The position numbers and the translations under genes are program-made. From positions 3,038,597 to 3,102,596 of the forward strand of contig LR590083.2 in assembly GCA_901457705.2 (NCBI GenBank): a stretch of DNA of 64,000 bases, given 5' to 3'. Shown here in pieces: positions 15,820 through 24,388 of this stretch. This stretch comes from Beijerinckiaceae bacterium RH AL1 (lineage in GTDB: Bacteria > Pseudomonadota > Alphaproteobacteria > Rhizobiales > Beijerinckiaceae). How positions within the stretch are numbered: the first letter of the stretch is position 1; every line of letters starts with the position of its first letter. Under the pieces are notes generated by a model. It worked only from the letters and a program-made list of their open reading frames with translations, did not search any database and had not been told where the DNA came from.

Positions 15820-17452
15820 CCAGGATCTCCTGCAGCCGCTTGCGCATCACGAACTTCTGGATCTTCCCCGTCGAGGTGCGGGCGAGCGGCTCGAAGATGA
15901 TCTTCTTCGGCGCCTTGTACTTGGCGAGATGTGCCTTGCAGTGGGCGATCAGCTCGTCCTCGCTCGGGCTCTCGCCGTCGCGGGTCTCGACGAAGGCCGC
16001 CGGCACCTCGCCCCACTTCTCGTCCGCCATGGCGATCACGACGGCGGCCTTCACGCCGGGATGGTTCTGCAGCACGTCCTCGACCTCGAGCGAGGAGACG
16101 TTCTCGCCGCCCGAGATGATGACGTCCTTCGAGCGGTCCTGGATCTTGAGGTAGCCGTCCGGCTGCAGCACGGCGAGGTCGCCGGAGTGGAACCAGCCGC
16201 CCTCGAAAGCCTCGGCGGTCGCGTCGGGGTTCTTGAAGTAGCCCTTCATCACGATGTTGCCGCGGAACATGATCTCGCCGACGGTGGTGCCGTCGCGGGG
16301 CACCGCCTCCATGCTCTCCGGGTTCAGCACGGTCACCGCCTCCTCCAGCGGATAGGGCACGCCCTGGCGGCCGTTCTTGGCGACGCGGTCGTCGAGCGAC
16401 AGCTCTTCCCATTCCGGATGCTTGGCGCAGACGGCGGCCGGCCCGTAGGTCTCGGTGAGCCCGTAGACGTGGGTCAGGTCGAAGCCGATGCGCTCCATCG
16501 CGGCGATCATCGCCGAGGGGGGCGCCGCGCCGGCGACGAGCGCGTTGACGCGCCAGTCGACGCCCTCGCGCATCGCATCGGGCACGTCGGCGATGGTCGA
16601 ATGCACGATCGGCGCGCCGCAATAATGGGTGACGCGGTGGTCGCGGATCGCCGACCAGATCGCCTTGGCCTCGACCCGGCGCAGGCAGACGTTGGTGCCC
16701 GACACGGCGGCGATCGTCCATGGGAAGCACCAGCCGTTGCAGTGGAACAGCGGCAGCGTCCAGAGGTAGGCGGCGAACTGCGGCACGCCCCAGGCCAGCA
16801 CGTTCGAGACCGCATTGAGATAGGCGCCGCGATGATGGGTGACGACGCCCTTCGGGTTGCCCGTGGTGCCCGACGTGTAGCCGAGCGCGATCGCGTCCCA
16901 CTCGTCCTCCGGCAGCTGCCACGCGAATGCGGGATCGCCGCCCTCGAGGAACGCCTCGTAACCCGTCGCGCCGAGCGGCTTCGCGTCGGGAAAGGCCGCG
17001 TCGGCGACGTCGATCACCTGCGGCTTCTCGCCGTCCATCTTGTCGAGCGCGGCGGCCGCGACGTCGCGAAACTCGGGATCGACCAGCAGCACGCGCGCGC
17101 CGCCGTGGCCGAGGATGAAGGCGATCTCCGCGGCGTTCAGCCGGATGTTGATCGTGTTGAGAACGGCGCCCGACATCGGGACCCCTAAATGCGCCTCGAC
17201 CATCGCCGGCGTGTTGGGCAGCAGCGTCGCCACCGTGTCGCCGACGCCGATGTCGATCTTGCTTAGCGCCGAGGCGAGGCGGCGGCAGCGCGCCTCCGTC
17301 TCGGTCCAGGTCCGGCGCTCGTCGCCGTGGATGATCGCGATGCGATCGGGATAGACCTCGGCCGAGCGCCGCAGGAAGCTCGTCGGCGACAGCGGCACGT
17401 AGTTCGCCGCATTCTTGTCGAGACCCTGGCGATAGGGGTTGTGCCGTGTCAT
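15809..17452 (-). CDS. AMP-dependent acyl-CoA synthetase
   Basis: The 547-residue product belongs to the ANL superfamily: it activates a carboxylic (probably medium- or long-chain fatty) acid as acyl-adenylate and transfers it to CoA. Visible motifs are the P-loop YTSGTTGNPKG near residue 185, the adenine-binding YGLTETYGP, the hinge GWFHSGDLAVLQPDGYLKI, and the catalytic lysine region TGKIQKF near the C-terminus. It heads the minus-strand run that continues with bchD, whose ATG lies inside its last codons, so bchD is likely expressed from this gene's promoter. An acyl-CoA ligase in this place is unusual. Substrate cannot be read from sequence. Confidence 0.9.
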   Translation of the reverse strand: MTRHNPYRQGLDKNAANYVPLSPTSFLRRSAEVYPDRIAIIHGDERRTWTETEARCRRLASALSKIDIGVGDTVATLLPNTPAMVEAHLGVPMSGAVLNTINIRLNAAEIAFILGHGGARVLLVDPEFRDVAAAALDKMDGEKPQVIDVADAAFPDAKPLGATGYEAFLEGGDPAFAWQLPEDEWDAIALGYTSGTTGNPKGVVTHHRGAYLNAVSNVLAWGVPQFAAYLWTLPLFHCNGWCFPWTIAAVSGTNVCLRRVEAKAIWSAIRDHRVTHYCGAPIVHSTIADVPDAMREGVDWRVNALVAGAAPPSAMIAAMERIGFDLTHVYGLTETYGPAAVCAKHPEWEELSLDDRVAKNGRQGVPYPLEEAVTVLNPESMEAVPRDGTTVGEIMFRGNIVMKGYFKNPDATAEAFEGGWFHSGDLAVLQPDGYLKIQDRSKDVIISGGENVSSLEVEDVLQNHPGVKAAVVIAMADEKWGEVPAAFVETRDGESPSEDELIAHCKAHLAKYKAPKKIIFEPLARTSTGKIQKFVMRKRLQEILDGG

Positions 17453-17543
17453 GCGCGCCTCCCGCGCCGGGATTTTTCGCGCATCCCGATCAGCGGCATC
17501 GTAACGGCAGCGCCGGCCGCTTCAAGCGGCGGCGGGCAAGGCA

Positions 17544-18335
17544 TTAGGCCGACTTGCGCGGCGCCGCGGGCTGGCGCTTCTCCAGGAAGGCATCGATGCC
17601 CTCGGTCGTGTCCTCGTCCATCATGTTCTGCGCCATCGCTTCGCCGGCCATGGCGTAGGCCTCGGCGAGCTGCGCCTCGCGCTGGCGATAGAACAGCGCC
17701 TTGCCGGTGCGCACCGCCGCCGGGGCCTTGGCGGCGATCGTCGCGGCCTTCGCGGCGACGGCGGCGTCGAGCGCATCGTCCGCCACGACCTCGTTGACGA
17801 GGCCGTAGTCGGCCGCCGTCGCCGCATCGATGAAGCGGCCGGTCATCAGCATATCGAAGGCGCGCTTCGTTTGCACGTTGCGGGTCAGCGCGACCGACGG
17901 CGTCGCGCAGAACAGGCCGAGGTTGATGCCGGAGACGGCGAAGCGCGCGCTCGAGGCGGCGATCGCCAGGTCGCAGGCGGCGACGAGCTGGCAGCCGGCG
18001 GCCGTGGCGAGGCCGTGCACGCGGGCGATCACCGGCACGGGCACGCGCTGGATCGCCTGCATCACGGCGGAGCAGCGCTGGAAGAGGTCGCGGTAGTAGG
18101 CGATGTCGGGGCGCCCGCGCATCTCGCGCAGGTCGTGCCCGGCGCAGAAGGCAGTGCCGGCCGAGGCGAGCACCACGCAGCGCACGTCGGCGTCGGTGCG
18201 TAGCGCCTCGAAGGCCGCGCCGAGCTCGTCGAGCAAGGCTTCGGAGAGCGCGTTGAGCTGGCGCGGCCGGTTCATCGTAAGCGTGACGATACCGTCCCTG
18301 TCCTCGCGCTCGAGCATCGTGTTCGCAGGATGCAT
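17544..18335 (-). CDS. Enoyl-CoA hydratase/isomerase family protein
   Basis: A 263-residue crotonase-fold protein. The oxyanion-hole motifs AFCAGHDLREM (near residue 60) and HGLATAAGCQLVAACDLAIA (near residue 104) are clear, and the C-terminal FLEKRQPA end is typical. It would hydrate enoyl-CoA or act on a related CoA thioester. The ATG at 18335 gives the standard N-terminus MHPANTML; the longer open frame upstream has no family features. It lies 91 bases upstream of the acyl-CoA synthetase on the same strand, so a joint role in acyl-CoA metabolism is plausible. The acidic catalytic residues of true hydratases are not clearly both present, so an ECHDC3-like or isomerase role is possible. Confidence 0.88.
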   Translation of the reverse strand: MHPANTMLEREDRDGIVTLTMNRPRQLNALSEALLDELGAAFEALRTDADVRCVVLASAGTAFCAGHDLREMRGRPDIAYYRDLFQRCSAVMQAIQRVPVPVIARVHGLATAAGCQLVAACDLAIAASSARFAVSGINLGLFCATPSVALTRNVQTKRAFDMLMTGRFIDAATAADYGLVNEVVADDALDAAVAAKAATIAAKAPAAVRTGKALFYRQREAQLAEAYAMAGEAMAQNMMDEDTTEGIDAFLEKRQPAAPRKSA

Positions 18336-18504
18336 GGTCGGCCTTCCGGGGTGAGAAGCGGTGATAGCGCGGCGCGGCGCGCTGACAAAGAGCGGTCCGC
18401 TCCGCCTTGCGGCCAGGCGCACCCCATCTCGACAGGTGTCGAAGCCCTGCCGCAATCGAGGGTCACGCTGCGGGGATGTCACATCGCAAGCATCGGATCG
18501 TCGC

Positions 18505-19314
18505 ATGATCGCAGCCACAGGCTCTCCCGCAGCCGTTCCCGCCCCAGCCGAGGCCGCGCGCAGCCCGGGCTTCGGCAAGGTGCCGGAGATCGTGCTCTCG
18601 TTCTGGATCATCAAGATTGCCGCGACGACGCTCGGCGAGACGGGCGGCGACGCGTTCTCGATGTCGCTGAACCTCGGCTACCTCGTCTCGACGGCGATCT
18701 TCGCCGTCGCGTTCATCGCGATCGCCATCGTGCAGGTGCGCGCGCAGCGCTTCCGGCCGTTCCTCTATTGGAGCGTCGTCGTCGCCTCGACGACCGTCGG
18801 CACGACGCTGGCCGATTTCGCGACGCGCTCGCTCGGCATCGGCTATCTCGGCGGCTCGCTGCTCCTCCTCGCGCTGCTGCTCGCGAGCCTCGCGACCTGG
18901 TGGCTCGCGACGGGGTCGATCTCCGCCGCGCGCATAGAGACGCCGAAGGTGGAGGCCTTCTACTGGGTGACGATCCTCTTCTCGCAGACGCTCGGCACGG
19001 CGCTCGGCGACTTCGCCGCCGACTCCGGCGGCCTCGGCTACGCCGGCGGCGCGCTGCTCTTCGGCGCCGGGCTCGTCGTCATCTGCCTGCTCTACAAGCT
19101 GACGGACCTGTCGCGCGTCGGGCTGTTCTGGGCCGCCTTCATCCTGACGCGCCCGCTCGGCGCGACGGTCGGCGACTTCCTGGACAAGCCGGTGGCACAC
19201 GGCGGCCTGGCGCTGGACCGCTTCTCGGCGTCGGCCGTGCTCGCCGCCTTCATCGTCGCCTGCATCATGATCTTCCCGCAGCGGGCGGGCGACCATCCCG
19301 GCGCGAGCCGATAG
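18505..19314 (+). CDS. DUF347 repeat integral membrane protein
   Basis: A 269-residue polytopic membrane protein with four copies of a short repeat: TLGETGGDAFS, TTVGTTLADFATR, QTLGTALGDFAAD and RPLGATVGDFLDKP. Each repeat is paired with hydrophobic helices, giving seven to eight membrane segments. The pattern matches Pfam DUF347 (COG4705), whose function is unknown; the conserved acidic residue in each repeat suggests ion or small-solute binding. ATG at 18505 is chosen because the upstream residues of the open frame are not membrane-like. It ends 7 bases from the convergent receiver gene. Confidence 0.82.
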   Translation: MIAATGSPAAVPAPAEAARSPGFGKVPEIVLSFWIIKIAATTLGETGGDAFSMSLNLGYLVSTAIFAVAFIAIAIVQVRAQRFRPFLYWSVVVASTTVGTTLADFATRSLGIGYLGGSLLLLALLLASLATWWLATGSISAARIETPKVEAFYWVTILFSQTLGTALGDFAADSGGLGYAGGALLFGAGLVVICLLYKLTDLSRVGLFWAAFILTRPLGATVGDFLDKPVAHGGLALDRFSASAVLAAFIVACIMIFPQRAGDHPGASR

Positions 19315-19321
19315 AGTCGGC

Positions 19322-19759
19322 TCAGGCCGCCTCGGCGGCGCGGATCCACGGCGCGATGGCCTCCAGCAGCTGCACGCGGCCGAAGGGCTTCGGGAGATAG
19401 CCGTTCATGCCGGCCTCGAGAATGTCCTCGAGCCGATCGGGCCCTTTCTCGGCGGTCATCGCCAGGATCGGGGTCGCCGCGGCGGACACGCCGGCCGCGC
19501 GGATTAGTGCGGCCGCCTCGATGCCGTTCACGCGCGGCATGTTGATGTCCATCAAGATGAGGTCGTAGCGGCGCTCGGTGGCGCGGGTCACCGCCGCGCT
19601 GCCGTCGGCTGCGAGATCGACGGCGAAGCCCGCATGCTCGAGCAGCCCGCGCGCAACCTCGCGCATCGTCGGCGAGTCCTCGGCGACGAGGATGCGCGGC
19701 GCTTCGCGCGACGACTCCGAACCGGGGGTCTGCTGGGACACGATGAGCACTCGGGACAC
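19322..19759 (-). CDS. Single-domain response regulator (CheY/DivK-like)
   Basis: A 145-residue stand-alone receiver domain. The acidic pair is in ILVAEDSPT, the phosphoacceptor aspartate in YDLILMDINMP, the conserved threonine in ILAMTAE and the lysine in GYLPKPFG, so it should be phosphorylatable. No output domain is present. The start is GTG at 19759; about 20 non-conserved residues precede the domain, so a later start is possible. No histidine kinase is next to it. It probably relays a signal by protein interaction. Confidence 0.85.
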   Translation of the reverse strand: MSRVLIVSQQTPGSESSREAPRILVAEDSPTMREVARGLLEHAGFAVDLAADGSAAVTRATERRYDLILMDINMPRVNGIEAAALIRAAGVSAAATPILAMTAEKGPDRLEDILEAGMNGYLPKPFGRVQLLEAIAPWIRAAEAA

Positions 19760-19910
19760 GGCTTCGCAGGACGATGCGAGGCGGAGAGCCTACCTGGAAA
19801 GGATTGCGCGGCTGTAAACGCGACACGCGCAAGTCGCGCGAAGCGCTTCGTCGGGCTTGCGCCTCGCGCGGCTTCGGGGAAGGTGGGCGGCCTCAGCTCA
19901 AGGACACGCC

Positions 19911-20444
19911 ATGCCGCTTCTCGATCCCAAGGCCTCGACGCTCGCGCTCATCGACTTTCAGGCGAAGCTGATGCCGGCGATCGACAGGGGCGACGCGGCG
20001 ATCGCCAACGCGAAGAAGCTCACCGACGCGGCGGCGCTGGTCGGCGTGCCGGTCGTCTACACCGTGCAGTATCCGCAGGGTCTCGGCCTCACCGTGCCGG
20101 AGCTCGCCGCGCCGGACGACAAGGTGCTGGAGAAGATGTGCTTCGGCGCCGTCGAGGCGGAGGGGTTCATGGGCCGCGTCGGCGCCGACCATACGATCGT
20201 GCTCGCCGGGGTCGAGGCGCACATCTGCGTGCTGCAGACGGCGCTGGGCCTGCGGGAGAAGGGGCGGCGCGTGCAGGTCGTGCGCGACGCGATCTCGTCG
20301 CGCAAGCCCGAGAGCGTCGAGGTCGCGCTGCGGCGGATGGAGCAGGACGGCGTCGAGATCGTGACGACCGAGATGGTGATCTTCGAGTGGATCGGCAGCG
20401 CCGCGCACCCGAAGTTTCGCGAGGCGGCGCGGCTGATCAGGTAG
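19911..20444 (+). CDS. Isochorismatase-family hydrolase (YcaC-like)
   Basis: A 177-residue cysteine hydrolase of the isochorismatase fold. The triad is visible: D14 in LALIDFQ, a lysine in DKVLEKMCFGAVEA, and the nucleophile cysteine in GVEAHICVLQTAL, preceded by the cis-peptide turn of the family. AAGGA lies eight bases before the ATG at 19911. Members include nicotinamidases, ureidoacrylate hydrolases and YcaC; the substrate here is unknown. Its stop codon lies at the tail of a convergent DUF1275 gene. Confidence 0.87.
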   Translation: MPLLDPKASTLALIDFQAKLMPAIDRGDAAIANAKKLTDAAALVGVPVVYTVQYPQGLGLTVPELAAPDDKVLEKMCFGAVEAEGFMGRVGADHTIVLAGVEAHICVLQTALGLREKGRRVQVVRDAISSRKPESVEVALRRMEQDGVEIVTTEMVIFEWIGSAAHPKFREAARLIR

Positions 20445-21095
20445 CGCGCGCAGGGCGAGCCAGGCGCTGACGGCCATGGCGAGCGCGACGAGCGGCAGCC
20501 CGTCGATCGCCTGCCGCCCGACATGCGACAGCGCGACGGCCGCGGCGATGCCGCCGGCGACGAGGCCGAGCCACGGCACGGCCTGCAGGAGCCACGCCCA
20601 GTCCCTGGCGCGGCCGCACAGGAGCTGGCCGAGCCCGATGCCGAGCTTCACCAGCGTGCCGGTGACGTAGGTGAGGCTGACCGACACCGAGCCGGCGCGG
20701 TTCATGGCGGCGTTGAGCGCGCCCATCGCGAAGGTCATGGCGGGGATCGTCGCGGCGGGCCAGGCGACAGGAAGGGCGAGAACGCCGGCGACCGCGGCCA
20801 CCACGACCGGCAGATGGCGGCGCCCGGCTGCGATGGCGAGCATGGTGCCCGCCGCGGCGCCCGCGACGAAGGTCGCGATGATCGGCGCGATGAGGAGGAT
20901 GCGGGAGACCTCGCCCCGGCCGATCGCCACCGCGAGCGACGTCGTGTTGCCGCTCATGAAGGAGACGAAGAGGTCCTTCAGGATCGCCAGACCGCAGGCG
21001 TCGACCGCCCCGGCGAGAGCGGAGAGGCCGAAGACGAGAACGAGGCCGCGCCGGAGATCAAGGGTGGTGTCGTCGGTGGGAAGCGTTCGCGTCAC
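20437..21095 (-). CDS. DUF1275 (YoaK-like) membrane protein, stop codon displaced
   Basis: The product has six or so hydrophobic helices and the DUF1275 hallmarks AGAVDACG, FVSFMSGNTTSLAVA, NAAMNRAGSV and SLTYVTGTLVKLG; the family's function is unknown. The start is GTG at 21095 (no ATG nearby) with AGGA upstream. The membrane part ends near 20450 (AWLALRA), but the frame there lacks a stop and runs on to 19893, antisense to the whole isochorismatase gene, giving about 165 charged, low-complexity residues. A one-base slip in the GCGCGCGC run at about 20443-20452 would bring a TGA at 20437 into frame, the normal family length. I therefore give the boundary at 20437. Confidence 0.7.
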
Positions 21096-21218
21096 GTCGG
21101 GTGTCCTGCCTTTCGTCGTCCCGTACACCGAAGGCAGACCCGGAATCCATGCACCGGCGCCGGCCGCGTGCGACGCTCCACGGTCTTGCGAGCGATCGCG
21201 CGATGGTCCACATAGGCG

Positions 21219-21318
21219 CCGGGAGGTTGGCGGTGGACGTTCCACTCGCCAACCGGGTCAGGTCCGGAAGGAAGCAGCCCTAACGAGACCGGGCGGGTCT
21301 CTGTCCAACCTCCCACCT
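21219..21318 (+). ncRNA. ffs: Small signal recognition particle RNA (4.5S)
   Basis: The apical domain GGTCAGGTCCGGAAGGAAG (about 21256-21274) followed by CAGCCCTAAC is the near-invariant Ffh-binding hairpin of bacterial SRP RNA. The ends GGGAGGTTGG (21221-21230) and CCAACCTCCC (21305-21314) pair perfectly, giving a hairpin of about 100 nt, the usual small form. With Ffh it targets inner-membrane proteins. The exact 5' and 3' ends are estimated from the pairing. Confidence 0.95.
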
Positions 21319-21346
21319 CTCCCTCCTCGACCGAGTGCAAGGCGCC

Positions 21347-21892
21347 ATGCAGCTTTTCGCCGTCTACCTCGGCGGCCGCGCGCCGCGCTGCAATACCGAG
21401 CTGCACGATGTCGTCTTCGTCACCGGCGAGACGATCGAGGCCACCTACGAGCAGTGCTTCGACCTGTGGTTCGGCGCGGTCTCGCGCCTGCACCTCGATT
21501 CCTACATGGCGCTCGACGTGGTCGACGGGCATCGCGTGACGCTCTCGAAGGAGCCGCCGGCCGACGGCAAGGCGCTCTACTTCATCAACCTCGGCGGCTA
21601 CGCCGAGGGCCAGTTCACCGAGCTGCATGCCAACATGATCGTCGTCGCGGCGAGCCCCGCCGAGGCCAAGGCCCGCGCCAAGGGCGAGCTGATGCAGGGC
21701 GGCGAGAGCGAGGTGCACACCGACGATCTCTACGACGTCGACGACTGCCTCGAGGTCTCGAGCGTCGGCCCCTGGCACGTGCATCTCGCGCCGACGGATG
21801 CGCGCACGACGCCGAAGCCGCAGAACGGCTACCACGTCATCCCGCAGCCGGTGATCGACGCCTACGTCGCGACGCATCCCGACCGGGCGTGA
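21347..21892 (+). CDS. DUF1543 domain protein
   Basis: A 181-residue soluble protein beginning MQLFAVYLGGRAPRCNTELHDVVF, with a second copy-like segment ALYFINLGGYAEGQFTELH around residue 85. This pattern matches DUF1543, whose function is unknown. ATG at 21347 is preferred over a GTG four codons earlier because family members start with this MxLFAVYLGG block. It follows the SRP RNA by about 30 bases and may share its promoter. Confidence 0.8.
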   Translation: MQLFAVYLGGRAPRCNTELHDVVFVTGETIEATYEQCFDLWFGAVSRLHLDSYMALDVVDGHRVTLSKEPPADGKALYFINLGGYAEGQFTELHANMIVVAASPAEAKARAKGELMQGGESEVHTDDLYDVDDCLEVSSVGPWHVHLAPTDARTTPKPQNGYHVIPQPVIDAYVATHPDRA

Positions 21893-21968
21893 GCCCGTCG
21901 CTCCCGTGCCGGTCTGCGGCATCGCGACTCGGGTGCCTCTCGCCCACGAATCTGCTCTAACGCTGCGC

Positions 21969-22703
21969 ATGAACGCCCACGTCGGACGCATCGAGAGCGG
22001 GGAAAAAGTGCTGCGGCTCGCCGGCCGCGCCTTCGTGGCCGACCCGTCCGGCGCGCTGTTCTGCCCGGAGGAGCGGCTGCTCCTCGTCGCCGACCTGCAT
22101 CTGGAAAAGGGCTCGTCCTACGCGGCGCGGCGCGTGTTCCTGCCGCCCTACGACACCGCGGCGACGCTGGCGCGGCTTGCCGCCGTCATCGCGCGGCTGG
22201 CGCCGAAGCGGGTGATCGCGCTCGGCGATTCCTTTCACGACGGCAGCGCCGCCGCCCGGCTGATGCCGCACGACGTGCAGGCGCTGCGCGCGATGCAGGT
22301 CGGGCGCGAGTGGCTCTGGGTCGCCGGCAACCACGATCCCGCGCCGCCCGCCGCGCTCGACGGCGACCATGCCGTCGAGTGGGTGCTCGGCCCGCTGACG
22401 CTGCGCCACGAGCCCTCCGCAACGCCCGGCACGGCGGAGATCGCCGGGCACCTCCACCCCGTCGCCGTCGTCGGCGGCGCGGGCGCCGCGGTCCGTCGCC
22501 GCTGCTTCGTCGCCGATGCGACCCGCTGCGTCATGCCGGCCTTCGGCGCCTATGCCGGCGGGCTCAACCTGCTCGATCGCGCCTTCGCGCAGCTCTTCGG
22601 CGAGGCCGAGCCGTTCGCGCATGTGCTGGGGCGCTCGGCCGTGTTCTCGGTCGGCCGCCGGCAGTGCCTCGTCGACCGCAGCGTGGTGGAGAGCTGGCGC
22701 TGA
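21969..22703 (+). CDS. pdeM: PdeM-like metallophosphoesterase
   Basis: A 244-residue calcineurin-fold metallophosphoesterase. Metal-binding motifs are in order: LLVADLHLEKG (D-x-H), ALGDSFHDG (GDxxHD), VAGNHDP (GNHD), and AGHLHP. The family, ligase-associated DNA damage response endonuclease PdeM, usually accompanies an ATP-dependent DNA ligase, an exonuclease and an Lhr-like helicase; none of these is next to it here. ATG at 21969 gives the usual N-terminus. The gene symbol rests on the motif set and overall length. Confidence 0.82.
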   Translation: MNAHVGRIESGEKVLRLAGRAFVADPSGALFCPEERLLLVADLHLEKGSSYAARRVFLPPYDTAATLARLAAVIARLAPKRVIALGDSFHDGSAAARLMPHDVQALRAMQVGREWLWVAGNHDPAPPAALDGDHAVEWVLGPLTLRHEPSATPGTAEIAGHLHPVAVVGGAGAAVRRRCFVADATRCVMPAFGAYAGGLNLLDRAFAQLFGEAEPFAHVLGRSAVFSVGRRQCLVDRSVVESWR

Positions 22704-22890
22704 TCCTCCCCCGCGACGCGGGGTAGAAGCCCGCGGGTTGTGCACCCCGCGCCACACCTACACGCATTCCGCGCTTCAGGCTTCGTTTACCGCGCGGGCG
22801 GAAGGTCTCGGCCTTGCGGCCGCCTTGATCGCTCGATACGGCCGATGGTCTGGGGTTGCGGACGCGCGCCCCTTTTTCGAGAGTTGGCGC

Positions 22891-24096
22891 ATGCGTTTCG
22901 TACGCCCGGTTTTTGGCCGCCCTGCCGTTCGCCGCCCCGTGGTTCTTCGCGTGGCCATGGCAACGCTGATCGCCGGCGCGGCCCTCGGCCTCGCCGCCTG
23001 CGACGAGGGCAGCCCCGTCGACGATCTCGGCGGCATGGCGGGCTCGGCCCGCGCCTCGCATCCGCTCTCGCCGCGCCTCGTCGCGCTGATGCAGGAGAAG
23101 GGGGTCTCGCCCTCCTCCGCCGTGCTCATCCGCACCTACAAGAAGGATGCGGAGTTCGAGATCTGGAAGATGAAGCCGGACGGCCGCTACGTCCTCTTCA
23201 AGACCTACCCGATGTGCCGCTGGTCGGGCCAGCTCGGCCCGAAGATGGCCGAGGGCGACCGCCAGGTGCCGGAAGGCTTCTACAAGATCACGCCGAGCCA
23301 GATGAATCCGGTCTCGCAGTATTATCTCTCGTTCAACGTCGGCTACCCCAACGCCTACGACCGCGCGCACGGCGCGTCCGGCAGCTCGATCTTCGTGCAC
23401 GGCGCCTGCTCGTCCGCCGGCTGTTTCTCGATGACCGACGAGCAGATCGACCAGATCTACGCGATCGCCCGCGAGGCCTTCACCGGCGGCCAGCAGGCGA
23501 TCCAAATGCAGTCCTACCCCTTCCGCATGACGGCCGAGAACATGGCCAAGTACCGCAGCGACCCGAACATCGAGTTCTGGAAGCAGCTCAAGGAAGGCGC
23601 CGACAATTTCGAGGTCGCGAAGCAGGACGTGACGGTCGGCGTCTGCGCTCGCCACTACGTCTTCAACGTGACGACGCCGGCCTCGCACATGGACCCGAAC
23701 GGCCCCTGCCCCAGCCTGCAGCACGACGGCATCCAGAACGAGGTCGCGGCGCGCGAGGCCGACGACGACGCCAAGGTGGCGAAGCTCGTCGCGTCAGGCA
23801 CGCCGGCGATGCGCACGATCTACGCCGACGGCGGCCAGAACGCTGTCTTCAAGGGCACCCACGCCGACGACGTCTCGCGTCCCGAGGCGCTGACCGCCGG
23901 CGCCACCGACTGGCTCGTCGAGCCGGCCAGCGGCAAGGCGACCTCGCCCGTCGTGAAGGTCGCGGCGGCGCGCCGCGCCGCGAAGGTCGCCAAGGCCACC
24001 GCGAAGGCGAAGCCGGTCGAAGCGGCGGCGGCCGACAAGGCGGATCGCACGAGCTCGATCAAGAAGCCCGAGTCGAAGTCGCAGGCGGCGCTTTAA
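22891..24096 (+). CDS. L,D-transpeptidase (YafK-type) lipoprotein
   Basis: A 401-residue exported protein. The N-terminus has a basic region, a hydrophobic stretch and a lipobox LAAC, so it is probably a lipoprotein. The YkuD/L,D-transpeptidase catalytic motif SSIFVHGACSSAGCFSM (near residues 163-180) has the histidine, serine and cysteine expected; the domain starts at KKDAEFEIWK. The C-terminal 90 residues are rich in Ala and Lys and look like a flexible tail that may bind the wall. ATG at 22891 is taken because it directly precedes the signal sequence. It likely links or trims peptidoglycan or wall-bound proteins. Its end overlaps the next convergent ORF by four bases. Confidence 0.87.
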   Translation: MRFVRPVFGRPAVRRPVVLRVAMATLIAGAALGLAACDEGSPVDDLGGMAGSARASHPLSPRLVALMQEKGVSPSSAVLIRTYKKDAEFEIWKMKPDGRYVLFKTYPMCRWSGQLGPKMAEGDRQVPEGFYKITPSQMNPVSQYYLSFNVGYPNAYDRAHGASGSSIFVHGACSSAGCFSMTDEQIDQIYAIAREAFTGGQQAIQMQSYPFRMTAENMAKYRSDPNIEFWKQLKEGADNFEVAKQDVTVGVCARHYVFNVTTPASHMDPNGPCPSLQHDGIQNEVAAREADDDAKVAKLVASGTPAMRTIYADGGQNAVFKGTHADDVSRPEALTAGATDWLVEPASGKATSPVVKVAAARRAAKVAKATAKAKPVEAAAADKADRTSSIKKPESKSQAAL

Positions 24097-24332
24097 GCTT
24101 CGCCGGCGGGCGGCGTCAGTCGAGAAGCCGTCAACCTTCGGAGAAGGACGTCGAGAGCAGCCGACGTGCGGTCCGCCTGCTGGATCATTCGATCCAAGGT
24201 CGCACCGACATTATCGAGGATCTCGTTCTCCACGCGTCGGTAGGCGTTTTCGAGATCGCCCTGCTGCCTGACTCGGCGCAAGGCGTGGATCAGGCTCCAC
24301 TCCTCCGCACTCAGGTCACCGGCATCTGGCAT
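24093..24332 (-). CDS. Small helical protein, unknown (79 aa)
   Basis: A 79-residue ORF starting MPDAGDLSAEEWSLIHALRR, predicted to be mostly amphipathic helix with a likely coiled coil (NEILDNVGATLDRMIQQADR). It has no cysteine, signal or membrane segment. It overlaps the transpeptidase stop tail-to-tail by four bases. No clear ribosome-binding site precedes the ATG. The composition is protein-like rather than a GC shadow, but I do not recognise the family. It resembles the ORF at 31718-31909 in size and helix content. Confidence 0.5.
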   Translation of the reverse strand: MPDAGDLSAEEWSLIHALRRVRQQGDLENAYRRVENEILDNVGATLDRMIQQADRTSAALDVLLRRLTASRLTPPAGEA

Positions 24333-24388
24333 GCGTGGGGCTTTCGCAACGATCTCAGCTTGATGTCGGGACCGGAGTGACCGCTCCC

